The notes beneath the pieces were generated by a model. It saw only the letters and a program-made list of their open reading frames with translations, searched no databases and was not told where the DNA came from. The position numbers and the translations under genes are program-made. From Microvirga flavescens (lineage in GTDB: Bacteria; Pseudomonadota; Alphaproteobacteria; Rhizobiales; Beijerinckiaceae), in assembly GCF_003290125.1 (NCBI RefSeq), contig NZ_QMKH01000006.1, positions 124,001-188,000 of the forward strand: DNA of 64,000 nucleotides, in the 5' to 3' direction. Of this stretch, positions 48,138 through 56,309 are shown one piece after another; position 1 is the first letter of the stretch; each line of letters starts with the position of its first letter.

Positions 48138-48269
48138 GTGTCCATCTTCCTGGTCGGTGTGGTTTTCGTCTCCAGCGCCTGTCTTGTCTCGATTCCGTTT
48201 TTCCGACTCTGGGGCGCCACCTCGGAGGAGGTTCGCGGCGAGAAAGCTGGCCCTTCGCTCGCTCCGTGA
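48138..48269 (+). CDS. Micropeptide B: 43-residue paralogue of micropeptide A
   Basis: A 43-residue frame from GTG 48138 to TGA 48269, with GGAGG at 48125-48129 eight bases upstream. The product begins MSIFLVGVVFVSSACLVSIP, followed by FFRLWG, an acidic/basic stretch and GPSLAP at the end. Compared with micropeptide A, the cysteine, the SIP turn, RxWG and the AGPxLAP tail are all kept, and most changes are conservative, the pattern of selected protein sequence. No family is recognised. It ends about 100 bp before the duplicated tRNA-Asp promoter. Confidence 0.68.
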   Translation: MSIFLVGVVFVSSACLVSIPFFRLWGATSEEVRGEKAGPSLAP

Positions 48270-48439
48270 TGGAAGGCCTTTCTAATGCCGGTTCGATGCG
48301 CCGGCAGAAGGGCCTGTTTTCGCCATTTTTCGGCTTACCCTGCCGTGTTCGACAAACAATCGGCAAATTAAATTTCAGAGGCTTGACACTGCTGGAGGGG
48401 CGTCCTTAAACGCCTCACACCGCTTGGGCGGTCAGTTGC

Positions 48440-48507
48440 GCGGGCGTAGCTCAGTTGGTTAGAGTGCCAGCCTGTCACGCCGGAGGTCACGGGTTTGCCC
48501 CGCCCAC
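48440..48507 (+). pseudogene. Degenerate tRNA-Asp copy
   Basis: It is identical to the intact tRNA-Asp at 50094 through the D arm and anticodon GTC, but has a mismatch in the anticodon stem (CCAGC/GCCGG). A T arm shortened to ACGGGTTTGCCCCG lacks the TTCGAGC loop, and there is a mismatch in the acceptor stem (GCGGGCG with CGCCCAC). Its promoter (TTGACA at about 48383) is also a copy. It cannot form a normal T arm and is probably non-functional. Confidence 0.82.
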
Positions 48508-48543
48508 CTTCACCCTCTGAAAAGCAAGCAGTTCTCGCGCATT

Positions 48544-49773
48544 ATGATCGGGATTTCAGCCCCTCAGAAGAACGAATCTCTAGAGGCAATCAGGGGGTTG
48601 GCTTCCCTTAATGTGGCACTGTCCCACTACCTTATATCGTTCTTCCCGTTTGTCGGGAATTTCCTCTGGAATGGCCACGATTTCACGACACGACCGGTCA
48701 CCCAGCGCTACGATTGGGAGGGATTTTTCGGCGCATTCCCCTTCACTCTGCTTTTTAATGGCACCTTTCCGGTTTGCATCTTCTTCGCTCTCAGCGGATA
48801 TGTTTTGAGCGCATCCTTTATCTACACAGGTCGATATGAGGCCTTAAGGTCCGCTGCCCTCAAGCGTTACCCGAGAATTGTAATTCCCGTATTAGTCTCT
48901 GTGCTTGTTACCTGGGCGTTGATTGCATCGGGAGCCATGTCAACCTGGATGGCGCGGTCGATCGGAGCTGCGCCGTGGTTGACGGATATCTACTCGAAGC
49001 CCGTACCGCTGCTTTCAGCGATCTGGACGGGGGCGATTGGTGCTCCTCTGCTGGGGGAGGTGTCTATCAATGTTCCCCTTTGGACCATCAAGATCGAGAT
49101 CATCGCCTCGTTTATGCTCTTTGCAGCTTACGCCCTTGCGGGAAACCGAAGGCCCTATCTCGCCGCTGCATTCTTTATTGCCGGAGTCGTCGCCTTGTTC
49201 CCATCCTCGGATATGGCGATTTATTATATGACGTTTTTTGCAGGCAGCCTTGTCCACTACAGCAAGCGATACCTTGGAAGATTGGAAATTGCGGGAGGCA
49301 TACTTATCGCTTTTGGCATTTTCCTTGGCGCTTTCGATTATTCGCCGCGACTTGAATGGTTTGCCGGCATTGTGCCGTCGATTGGTTGGTTAAACGCCAC
49401 AAAGATGCAAGTTTCCTATTCGATCGGTGCCTTGTGCCTTCTGGCTGGTGTGGTGACATCCGCGCGTGCTTCAGCTTGGTTGGAAAGGCCGATTCTTGTT
49501 TATACGGGAAAAATTTCTTTCGGACTGTACCTCCTCCATTGGCCAATCATTTGTTCGCTTGGCTTTGCCGTCGTCGGGGCGCTTTTGAATTTAGGAGTGT
49601 CTTATCCGATAGCGGTGGGCGGCTCTGCTATTGTCACCTTCGCAGCAATATTTACGGCTGCTGCAGCCTTTACACGGTTCGTCGACAGTCCGGCGACAGA
49701 GCTGGGCAAGCGATTGGCGAGGCGTCAGGGGGCGACCGCAATCGATGAAGCGCTGGGACAGGCAGTTCGATAG
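48544..49773 (+). CDS. Membrane acyltransferase (acyltransferase-3 family)
   Basis: A 409-residue inner-membrane protein with about ten hydrophobic segments. The family motifs are LEAIRGLASLNVALSHY (with the catalytic histidine), FFALSGYVLSASFIYTGR and SFGLYLLHWPI. Members O-acetylate or acylate surface polysaccharides or small molecules; the target is unknown. Codon use is AT-richer than in the flanking core genes, and it lies exactly between a broken and an intact tRNA-Asp copy, suggesting acquisition. There is no clear ribosome site, and the ATG is 37 bp after the pseudo-tRNA. Confidence 0.87.
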   Translation: MIGISAPQKNESLEAIRGLASLNVALSHYLISFFPFVGNFLWNGHDFTTRPVTQRYDWEGFFGAFPFTLLFNGTFPVCIFFALSGYVLSASFIYTGRYEALRSAALKRYPRIVIPVLVSVLVTWALIASGAMSTWMARSIGAAPWLTDIYSKPVPLLSAIWTGAIGAPLLGEVSINVPLWTIKIEIIASFMLFAAYALAGNRRPYLAAAFFIAGVVALFPSSDMAIYYMTFFAGSLVHYSKRYLGRLEIAGGILIAFGIFLGAFDYSPRLEWFAGIVPSIGWLNATKMQVSYSIGALCLLAGVVTSARASAWLERPILVYTGKISFGLYLLHWPIICSLGFAVVGALLNLGVSYPIAVGGSAIVTFAAIFTAAAAFTRFVDSPATELGKRLARRQGATAIDEALGQAVR

Positions 49774-50034
49774 CGCTAGGCCAAGCGGTTCTGTGCGTAT
49801 TCTCGTCCGGTGAAAGTTAACGGCAGCCAAGGTCGTCGGAAACGAGGCTATGACCGCCCAACTAACACGGCCTCGTGAGATTCGTAGTTCGAGTGACGTG
49901 CCGCCTCTGCCGCTTCGCTAGCTAGCTTTCTCAAGTCTCAGGTCGGGTTTCTTTCTCAGGTTGCTCGTTTGCTGCTTTTTCGCCCCTTTTTCATTGCCGC
50001 CGTCAACATTCTTCAAATTAAAATCCCGAGGCGC

Positions 50035-50063
50035 TTGACACCGCCGGGGGGCGCCCTTAAACC
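50035..50063 (+). promoter_or_regulatory. Promoter of tRNA-Asp
   Basis: TTGACA (50035-50040) and TTAAAC (50057-50062), with a 16-17-base spacer, stand about 31 bases before the tRNA. The same elements with the same spacing precede the broken copy, which supports the call by conservation. Confidence 0.7.
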
Positions 50064-50093
50064 CCGCCCCACACCGCTTCGGCGGTCAGTTGC

Positions 50094-50170
50094 GCGGGCG
50101 TAGCTCAGTTGGTTAGAGTGCCGGCCTGTCACGCCGGAGGTCGCGGGTTCGAGCCCCGTCGCCCGCGCCA
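50094..50170 (+). tRNA. tRNA-Asp (anticodon GUC)
   Basis: A 77-base tRNA with CCA encoded. The acceptor GCGGGCG pairs with CGCCCGC, the anticodon stem CCGGC/GCCGG encloses CTGTCAC, and the T arm GCGGGTTCGAGCCCCGT is intact. This is the functional copy of the duplicated pair. Confidence 0.97.
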
Positions 50171-50674
50171 CTCATCAGCAGTTTTGAAAACTGCCACGCG
50201 GCCAGAGTCGCCTTGCTCCCAAGATAATTCGTTCATGATTAACCGCTGCTCTTCGTGACAGGGCGAAGCGTTTTTGCCGGAACGCCTGCGGCAGTGAGGC
50301 ATTCCTGCCGCGCATGGCAGATGTTTTTCTGGCCTTTCAATTGCATTGCCGGAATGCCCCTCTATGCCCCACCCGGGCTTGCAGCCGGGATTTCCAATCC
50401 CTTGCCGCTATTCGGCCCGGCTGCAGGCTGGGGCGGTCGTTTTTGGCACTTCAGGAGGGCTGTTCGGGGCTCCGCAGGGGGCAAAAAAAGGCGGTAGAGT
50501 ACTTTAGAAACGTTCTTTCCGCAGTGCGGCAAACACTTGTCAGGGAAGGGGATCTCGGTTAAGCGTCCGGCCACAATTCGTGGTTTGTCGCAGGGCCTGT
50601 CACAAGGCGCTATTCCGATTAAATCCAGGAGTTGAGGCGGGTTTTGGAACCTGCCCGTTTCCCTTAGGTGTCGC
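50171..50674 (+). other. 504-bp leader/promoter region of the nuo operon
   Basis: No credible gene is seen; two short frames at 50255 and 50314 lack support. A GCGGCAG/CTGCCGC hairpin lies at 50288-50311. The iron-control-like motif at 50503-50519 and an AT-richer stretch before nuoA suggest the operon promoter is in the last 200 bp. Confidence 0.5.
50503..50519. promoter_or_regulatory. Partial Irr-box-like motif upstream of nuoA
   Basis: TTTAGAAACGTTCTTTC matches the iron control element TTTAGAANNNTTCTAAA at 11 of 14 defined positions, with a perfect left half. It lies 155 bp before nuoA, at a distance similar to that of the better site before the suf locus. Confidence 0.45.
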
Positions 50675-51040
50675 ATGACGAATCTTCTCGCGGACTACCT
50701 GCCTCTGGTCATCTTTATCGGCGTTTCGCTGGTGATCGGTCTGGCGCTGCTCGTTGCCCCCTTCATCGTTGCCTATAGCCGCCCCGACACGGAGAAGCTG
50801 TCGGCCTACGAGTGCGGCTTCAACGCCTTCGACGATGCGCGCATGAAATTCGATGTGCGATTCTATCTCGTCTCCATCCTTTTCATCATCTTCGACCTTG
50901 AAGTGGCCTTCCTCTTTCCCTGGGCGATCACGTTCGGCGGTCTCGGGTGGTTCGGCTTCATCTCCATGATGATCTTCCTCGGGGTGCTGACCGTCGGCTT
51001 CGTTTACGAATGGAAGAAGGGAGCTTTGGAATGGGATTGA
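50675..51040 (+). CDS. nuoA: NADH-quinone oxidoreductase subunit A
   Basis: Membrane subunit of respiratory complex I near the quinone site. The 121 residues have three membrane segments and the conserved loop [23 protein letters not shown], followed by [11 protein letters not shown]. It is the first gene of the operon; its end overlaps nuoB by 10 bp. Confidence 0.96.
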   Translation: MTNLLADYLPLVIFIGVSLVIGLALLVAPFIVAYSRPDTEKLSAYECGFNAFDDARMKFDVRFYLVSILFIIFDLEVAFLFPWAITFGGLGWFGFISMMIFLGVLTVGFVYEWKKGALEWD

Positions 51041-51615
51041 TCACGAATACCAATTCGACCCTCATCGCTCCGGCCCCCGTCGGGGCGCTCGATCCGGCGA
51101 CGGGGCAGCCCGTCGGGGCGAACGATCCGTTCTTCGGTTCGATCAAGGATGAGCTGGCCGACAAGGGTTTCCTCGTCACCTCGACGGAGGATCTCATCAA
51201 CTGGGCCCGCACCGGCTCGCTGATGTGGATGACCTTCGGCCTCGCTTGCTGCGCCGTGGAAATGATGCAGGCTTCCATGCCGCGCTTCGACGTGGAGCGT
51301 TTCGGTTTCGCACCCCGCGCCAGCCCGCGCCAGTCCGACGTGATGATCGTCGCCGGCACGCTCACCAACAAGATGGCCCCCGCGCTCCGCAAGGTCTACG
51401 ACCAGATGCCCGAGCCGCGCTACGTCATCTCGATGGGTTCCTGCGCCAATGGCGGCGGGTACTATCACTATTCCTATTCGGTGGTGCGCGGCTGCGACCG
51501 CATCGTGCCCGTCGACATCTACGTTCCCGGCTGTCCTCCCACTGCTGAAGCGCTGCTTTACGGCATCCTGCTTCTGCAGAAGAAGATCCGCCGCACCGGC
51601 ACTATCGAGCGCTGA
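51031..51615 (+). CDS. nuoB: NADH-quinone oxidoreductase subunit B
   Basis: Peripheral-arm subunit carrying the terminal N2 [4Fe-4S] cluster, which passes electrons to quinone. The ligands are seen in [18 protein letters not shown] and PGCPP. The first 30 residues are variable. The start at 51031 lies inside nuoA, behind GAAGAAGGGAG. Confidence 0.96.
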   Translation: MGLITNTNSTLIAPAPVGALDPATGQPVGANDPFFGSIKDELADKGFLVTSTEDLINWARTGSLMWMTFGLACCAVEMMQASMPRFDVERFGFAPRASPRQSDVMIVAGTLTNKMAPALRKVYDQMPEPRYVISMGSCANGGGYYHYSYSVVRGCDRIVPVDIYVPGCPPTAEALLYGILLLQKKIRRTGTIER

Positions 51616-51632
51616 ACGAAAAAGGTTATCGC

Positions 51633-52235
51633 ATGAGCGCGGAGCTTCAGGCCCTGAGCGACCACATCGCCGCCTCCCTTGGCGGAACGGTGAAGGAGCA
51701 GGCCATCGCCTATGGCGAACTGACCATCGGCGTCGGCGGACAGGATATCGTCAAAACCATCGAGTTCCTGCGTGACGATTCGAAGTGTCTCTTCGTCAGC
51801 TTCATCGACTTGTGCGGGGCGGATTATCCGGGGCGCGAAATGCGCTTCGATGTGGTCTATCACCTGCTGTCGCCGCGCCATAACCAGCGCATCCGCGTGA
51901 AGGTCGCAACCGACGAGGTGACGCCTGTTCCCTCGATCATCGGTGTGTTCCCCTCCGCCAACTGGTTCGAGCGCGAGGCTTATGACCTCTACGGCATCCT
52001 CTTCTCCGGCCATCCGGATCTGCGCCGTCTTCTCACCGATTACGGCTTCGAGGGCTTCCCGCTCCGCAAGGACTTCCCGCTCACCGGCTTTGTCGAGGTT
52101 CGCTACGATGATGCCCAGGCGCGCGTGGTCTATGAGCCGGTGAAGCTGAACCAGGAATTCCGCAACTTCGACTTCCTCTCGCCGTGGGAGGGCACGGACT
52201 ACGTGCTCCCGGGCGACGAGAAGGCGAAGGCGTAA
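51633..52235 (+). CDS. nuoC: NADH-quinone oxidoreductase subunit C
   Basis: Peripheral-arm subunit of 200 residues without cofactors that pairs with NuoD. The family signature is ERE(A/V)YDLYGI(L/F)F, seen as [20 protein letters not shown], followed by [15 protein letters not shown]. It is separate from NuoD, unlike the fused enteric form. It starts 17 bp after nuoB. Confidence 0.96.
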   Translation: MSAELQALSDHIAASLGGTVKEQAIAYGELTIGVGGQDIVKTIEFLRDDSKCLFVSFIDLCGADYPGREMRFDVVYHLLSPRHNQRIRVKVATDEVTPVPSIIGVFPSANWFEREAYDLYGILFSGHPDLRRLLTDYGFEGFPLRKDFPLTGFVEVRYDDAQARVVYEPVKLNQEFRNFDFLSPWEGTDYVLPGDEKAKA

Positions 52236-52253
52236 AGCGGAGAGGGCGATCCA

Positions 52254-53444
52254 ATGGGCGAGCATAATATCCGCAACTTCTCGATCAACTTCGGCCCGCA
52301 GCATCCGGCGGCGCACGGCGTGCTGCGCCTCGTGCTGGAGCTGGACGGTGAGGTGGTCGAGCGTGTCGATCCGCATATCGGCCTGCTTCATCGCGGCACC
52401 GAGAAGCTGATCGAGTACAAGACCTACACGCAGGCGACACCTTATTTCGACCGGCTCGATTACGTCGCGCCGATGAACCAGGAACATGCGTTCTGCCTTG
52501 CGGCCGAGCGGCTTCTCGGCATCGAAGTGCCGCGCCGCGCGCAGCTCATCCGCGTGCTGTTCTCGGAAATCGGGCGTCTTCTCTCGCACCTGCTCAACGT
52601 GACGACGCAGGCGATGGACGTGGGCGCGCTCACGCCGCCGCTCTGGGGCTTCGAGGAACGCGAAAAGCTGATGGTGTTCTACGAGCGCGCTTCCGGCGCG
52701 CGCATGCACGCCAACTATTTCCGTCCCGGCGGCGTGAACATGGACATCACGCCCGAGCTCATCGACGACATCGAAGCCTTCTGCGACCCGTTCCTGAAGG
52801 TCGTGGACGACCTCGACGCCCTCGTGATGGACAACCGCATCTTCAAGCAGCGTAACGTCGATATCGGCGTGGTGACGCTCGACGAATGCTGGAAATGGGG
52901 CTTCTCGGGCGTCATGGTGCGCGGCTCCGGCGCGCCGTGGGACCTGCGCAAGTCGCAGCCCTACGAGTGCTACGAGGAAATGGATTTCGACATTCCCGTC
53001 GGCAAGAACGGCGACAGCTACGACCGTCAGGTGATCCGCATGGAAGAGATGCGCCAGTCGGTCCGCATCATGAAGCAGTGCGTCGCCAAGCTCCGTCAGC
53101 CTGACGGGAAGGGGCCCGTGCGCACGCTCGACGGCAAGGTTGCGGCGCCCTCGCGCAAGGACATGAAGCGCTCGATGGAAGCGCTGATCCACCACTTCAA
53201 GCTCTACACGGAAGGCTTCCATGTGCCGGCGGGCGAGGTCTACGCTGCCGTCGAGGCTCCGAAGGGCGAGTTCGGCGTCTATCTCGTGTCGGACGGCTCC
53301 AACAAGCCGTATCGCTGCAAGATCCGCGCTCCGGGGTTCGCGCACCTGCAGGCGATGGACTTCATGTGCCGTGGGCACATGCTGGCCGACGTCTCGTGCA
53401 TTCTAGGTACGCTCGACATCGTGTTCGGCGAGGTCGATCGGTGA
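52254..53444 (+). CDS. nuoD: NADH-quinone oxidoreductase subunit D
   Basis: The 49-kDa-type subunit forming the quinone pocket with NuoB. The 396 residues start with [20 protein letters not shown] and contain [14 protein letters not shown] with the conserved histidine region. They end DIVFGEVDR, the canonical C-terminus. Its stop overlaps the GTG of an unrelated small gene by three bases, so the usual nuoD-nuoE contact is broken. Confidence 0.96.
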   Translation: MGEHNIRNFSINFGPQHPAAHGVLRLVLELDGEVVERVDPHIGLLHRGTEKLIEYKTYTQATPYFDRLDYVAPMNQEHAFCLAAERLLGIEVPRRAQLIRVLFSEIGRLLSHLLNVTTQAMDVGALTPPLWGFEEREKLMVFYERASGARMHANYFRPGGVNMDITPELIDDIEAFCDPFLKVVDDLDALVMDNRIFKQRNVDIGVVTLDECWKWGFSGVMVRGSGAPWDLRKSQPYECYEEMDFDIPVGKNGDSYDRQVIRMEEMRQSVRIMKQCVAKLRQPDGKGPVRTLDGKVAAPSRKDMKRSMEALIHHFKLYTEGFHVPAGEVYAAVEAPKGEFGVYLVSDGSNKPYRCKIRAPGFAHLQAMDFMCRGHMLADVSCILGTLDIVFGEVDR

Positions 53445-53722
53445 GCGTGATCGTGACAGCCGCGAGAGGTGTCGCATTCGGTGCTACAATCGTAGCGTCG
53501 CTCTTTGCGAGCGGGTTCGTCGCATGGCTTGTCACGTATTTCTTTATTGATGGCTCCGAGCCTGAGAGTCCGGGAACCGACCCGGGGGCTGGCTTGGCGT
53601 TCCTTGGGCTTCTGTTCGTTTTTGCTCCGGTTTTTGTGGCCGCAGGCAGTGTTCTGAGCTGGAAGTTCGTCATTAGGAAGATTGGGCGGCAGCAGGGTTC
53701 GATGAACTCTGCCGTTGCTTGA
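53441..53722 (+). CDS. Two-helix membrane protein inserted between nuoD and nuoE
   Basis: I do not recognise this 93-residue protein. GTG 53441 overlaps the nuoD stop (GTGA), an arrangement that suggests translational coupling. Two hydrophobic segments (about residues 9-30 and 47-70) flank a short acidic, proline-rich loop ([13 protein letters not shown]), and the tail is basic, so both ends probably lie in the cytoplasm. Composition is AT-richer than nuoD and nuoE. It ends 14 bp before nuoE and is very likely on the nuo mRNA. It could be an accessory factor of complex I or a passenger; the sequence does not decide. Confidence 0.68.
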   Translation: MSVIVTAARGVAFGATIVASLFASGFVAWLVTYFFIDGSEPESPGTDPGAGLAFLGLLFVFAPVFVAAGSVLSWKFVIRKIGRQQGSMNSAVA

Positions 53723-53736
53723 TACAGAGGTAAGAG

Positions 53737-54432
53737 ATGGCTGTTCGTAAGGTCGCTCCTGAGGAATTGCAGCCCAAAAGCTTCGCGTTCACGCCTGAAA
53801 CCGAAGCCTTTGCGCAAGCGCAGATCGCCAAGTACCCGCCGGGCCGTCAGGCTTCGGCGGTGATTCCGCTGCTCTGGCGCGTGCAGGAACAGCATGACGG
53901 CTGGTTGCCGCAGAAGGCCATCGAGGTGGTCGCCGCGCGGCTCGACATGCCGCCGATCCGCGTGATGGAGGTGGCGACCTTCTACACGATGTTCAACCTC
54001 GCCCCGGTCGGCAAGTATTTCATCCAGTTCTGCGGCACCACGCCCTGCCAGCTTCGTGGCGCGGGCGACATCAAGAAGGTGCTGGAAGCCCGCGTCGGCG
54101 AGCAGGGCCATGTGAGCGACGATGGCATCTTCTCCTGGCTCGAGGTCGAGTGCTTGGGCGCGTGCTGCAACGCGCCGATGGTGCAGATCAACGACGATTA
54201 CTATGAAGACCTGACCACCGAAAACTTCGAGAAGCTGCTCGACGATCTCGCCGCCGGCCGCCCCGTGAAGAAGGGCCCGCAGAATGGTCGCCACGCTTCC
54301 GAGCCGCAAGACGCGATCAAGACGCTGCAGGACCCCTCGCTCTATGACGGGTCCGTCATCGGCTCCTGGCGCAAGCGTTTCGAGGAAGAGGCGGTGAAGG
54401 CCGCCGACGCCGACACCGAAAAGAAGTCCTGA
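53737..54432 (+). CDS. nuoE: NADH-quinone oxidoreductase subunit E
   Basis: The 24-kDa-type subunit with the N1a [2Fe-2S] cluster. The ligands are in [11 protein letters not shown] and [10 protein letters not shown]. The 231 residues include a disordered C-terminal extension of about 60 residues (from about 170) rich in Lys, Asp and Glu, typical of alphaproteobacterial NuoE. AGAGGTAAGAG precedes the ATG. Confidence 0.96.
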   Translation: MAVRKVAPEELQPKSFAFTPETEAFAQAQIAKYPPGRQASAVIPLLWRVQEQHDGWLPQKAIEVVAARLDMPPIRVMEVATFYTMFNLAPVGKYFIQFCGTTPCQLRGAGDIKKVLEARVGEQGHVSDDGIFSWLEVECLGACCNAPMVQINDDYYEDLTTENFEKLLDDLAAGRPVKKGPQNGRHASEPQDAIKTLQDPSLYDGSVIGSWRKRFEEEAVKAADADTEKKS

Positions 54433-54445
54433 GGGAGGAACAGAC

Positions 54446-55747
54446 ATGCTTCAGGACAAAGACCGCATTTTCACCAACCTCTACGGCCTGCATTCGCCGG
54501 GCCTGAAGGCTGCGCAGATGCGCGGCGCCTGGGACGGCACCAAGTTCCTGCTCGAGAAGGGCAAGGATTGGATCATCGACGAGATGAAGAAGTCGGGCCT
54601 TCGCGGGCGCGGCGGCGCGGGCTTCCCGACCGGCATGAAGTGGTCCTTCATGCCCAAGCAGTCGGATGGCCGTCCGAGCTACCTCGTCGTCAACGCGGAC
54701 GAGTCGGAGCCGGGCACCTGTAAGGATCGCGAGATCATGCGGCACGATCCGCATCTTCTTGTCGAAGGCTGCCTCATCGCGTCCTTCGCCATGAATGCGA
54801 ACGCGGCCTACATCTACATCCGTGGCGAATACATCGCCGAGAAGCACGCGCTGCAGAAGGCCATCGACGAGGCCTATGAGGCCAAGCTCATCGGCAAGGA
54901 CAACATCCACGGCTATCCCTTCGACCTCTATCTCCACCACGGCGCGGGCGCTTACATCTGCGGCGAGGAGACAGCGCTTCTGGAGAGCCTCGAGGGCAAG
55001 AAGGGCATGCCGCGCCTCAAGCCTCCGTTCCCGGCGAACATGGGCCTCTATGGCTGTCCGACGACGGTGAACAACGTGGAATCGATTGCGGTGGCGGGCA
55101 CGATCCTGCGCCGTGGCGCGTCCTGGTTCTCGGGCATCGGCCGCCCGAACAACGTGGGCACCAAGCTGTTCTGCGTTTCCGGCCATGTGAACAAGCCGTG
55201 CAACGTGGAAGAGGCGATGGGCATCACCTTCCGCGAGCTCATCGACACCCATTGCGGCGGCATTCGCGGCGGCTGGGACAACCTGCTTGCGGTGATCCCC
55301 GGCGGATCATCCGTGCCGTGCGTTCCTGCGGACCAGATCGCCGACGCCTACATGGATTTCGACACCCTGCGCGGCCTGCGCTCGGGCCTCGGCACGGCGG
55401 CGGTCATCGTCATGGACAAGTCCACCGACATCGTGCGCGCCATCGCCCGCATCTCGTACTTCTACAAGCATGAGAGCTGCGGCCAGTGCACGCCGTGCCG
55501 CGAAGGCACGGGCTGGATGTGGCGCGTTCTGAACCGCATGGCGGAAGGCCGCGCGCAGAAGCGCGAAATCGACATGCTGCTCGAAGTGTCGACCCAGATC
55601 GAAGGCCACACCATCTGCGCGCTCGGCGATGCGGCGGCGTGGCCGGTGCAGGGCCTCATCCGGCATTTCCGGCATGAGATCGAGAAGCGCATCGACGACT
55701 ATGCGGCGAACCCGCATTCCGAATCCGTGCTGATTGCGGCGGAGTGA
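54446..55747 (+). CDS. nuoF: NADH-quinone oxidoreductase subunit F
   Basis: NADH-oxidising subunit with FMN and the N3 [4Fe-4S] cluster. The NADH/FMN site is seen as [19 protein letters not shown] and [15 protein letters not shown], and the cluster ligands as [12 protein letters not shown] with a distant cysteine in HTICALGDA. The 433 residues are of normal length. A DUF2569 gene, not nuoG, follows after 4 bp. Confidence 0.97.
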   Translation: MLQDKDRIFTNLYGLHSPGLKAAQMRGAWDGTKFLLEKGKDWIIDEMKKSGLRGRGGAGFPTGMKWSFMPKQSDGRPSYLVVNADESEPGTCKDREIMRHDPHLLVEGCLIASFAMNANAAYIYIRGEYIAEKHALQKAIDEAYEAKLIGKDNIHGYPFDLYLHHGAGAYICGEETALLESLEGKKGMPRLKPPFPANMGLYGCPTTVNNVESIAVAGTILRRGASWFSGIGRPNNVGTKLFCVSGHVNKPCNVEEAMGITFRELIDTHCGGIRGGWDNLLAVIPGGSSVPCVPADQIADAYMDFDTLRGLRSGLGTAAVIVMDKSTDIVRAIARISYFYKHESCGQCTPCREGTGWMWRVLNRMAEGRAQKREIDMLLEVSTQIEGHTICALGDAAAWPVQGLIRHFRHEIEKRIDDYAANPHSESVLIAAE

Positions 55748-55751
55748 AGTC

Positions 55752-56309
55752 ATGACAGGAACGGCACAAGGCTTCACGCCTCCCCGCAAAGAGCCGGTTG
55801 GGATCGGTGGCTGGCTGATCCTGCCCATCATCGGGTTTATTGGAACACTCGGCCTAACGATCTTCAATCTCTCAGGACTCTTCAAGGAGCTTGACGGATT
55901 TATTGCGATCTTCTCCGCGACTTCAGGGCAGCTTGCCGAGATGAGGCTTCCCGTAGCGTTGTCTATGCTGGGTGGCGTGGCAGTGATCCTGAGCGCTGGC
56001 GCGTGCTTGGTCTTCATCTTCCAGAAGAAGCCGATCATCGTGAAGGCCGCGACAGCGCACTACCTTATTCTCGTGGCTGCAAGCCTGATCGAGCTTTGGG
56101 GGGATGCAAGGTTTCGCGAGATACTTCCTGACGAGCCGGTCGATCCCAAGGTGGCCAGGGATACGGTGCGCGTGTTCATGACTGCGCTGATCTGGATCCC
56201 GTATTTTCACGTTTCCAAACGTGTGAAAAACACCTTCCGGAACCCTGTAGTCGGGCATAACGAGTCGGCTTCGGCCATGCGGCCCGCGCCATTGGATGCA
56301 AACTCATGA
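55752..56309 (+). CDS. DUF2569-family membrane protein inserted between nuoF and nuoG
   Basis: A 185-residue membrane protein with four hydrophobic segments. The N-terminal IGGWLILPIIGFIGTL and the C-terminal WIPYFHVSKRVKNTF are, from memory, the two hallmarks of DUF2569, a family of unknown function. GGAG lies eight bases before ATG 55752. The stop overlaps the nuoG start (ATGA), so it is coupled to nuoG translation. It is AT-richer than its neighbours. Family members are usually not linked to complex I, so this looks like a recent insertion that kept the operon readable. Confidence 0.78.
   Translation: MTGTAQGFTPPRKEPVGIGGWLILPIIGFIGTLGLTIFNLSGLFKELDGFIAIFSATSGQLAEMRLPVALSMLGGVAVILSAGACLVFIFQKKPIIVKAATAHYLILVAASLIELWGDARFREILPDEPVDPKVARDTVRVFMTALIWIPYFHVSKRVKNTFRNPVVGHNESASAMRPAPLDANS

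Noticed and set aside
48544-49773. The acyltransferase as part of a classic tRNA-integrated genomic island
   Set aside because: No integrase or attachment-site structure is seen, and the tRNA duplication includes promoter and 5' part rather than only the 3' end.
50255-50562. Two overlapping 80-codon frames upstream of nuoA
   Set aside because: No ribosome sites or conservation pattern; they overlap the likely promoter and the iron-control-like motif.
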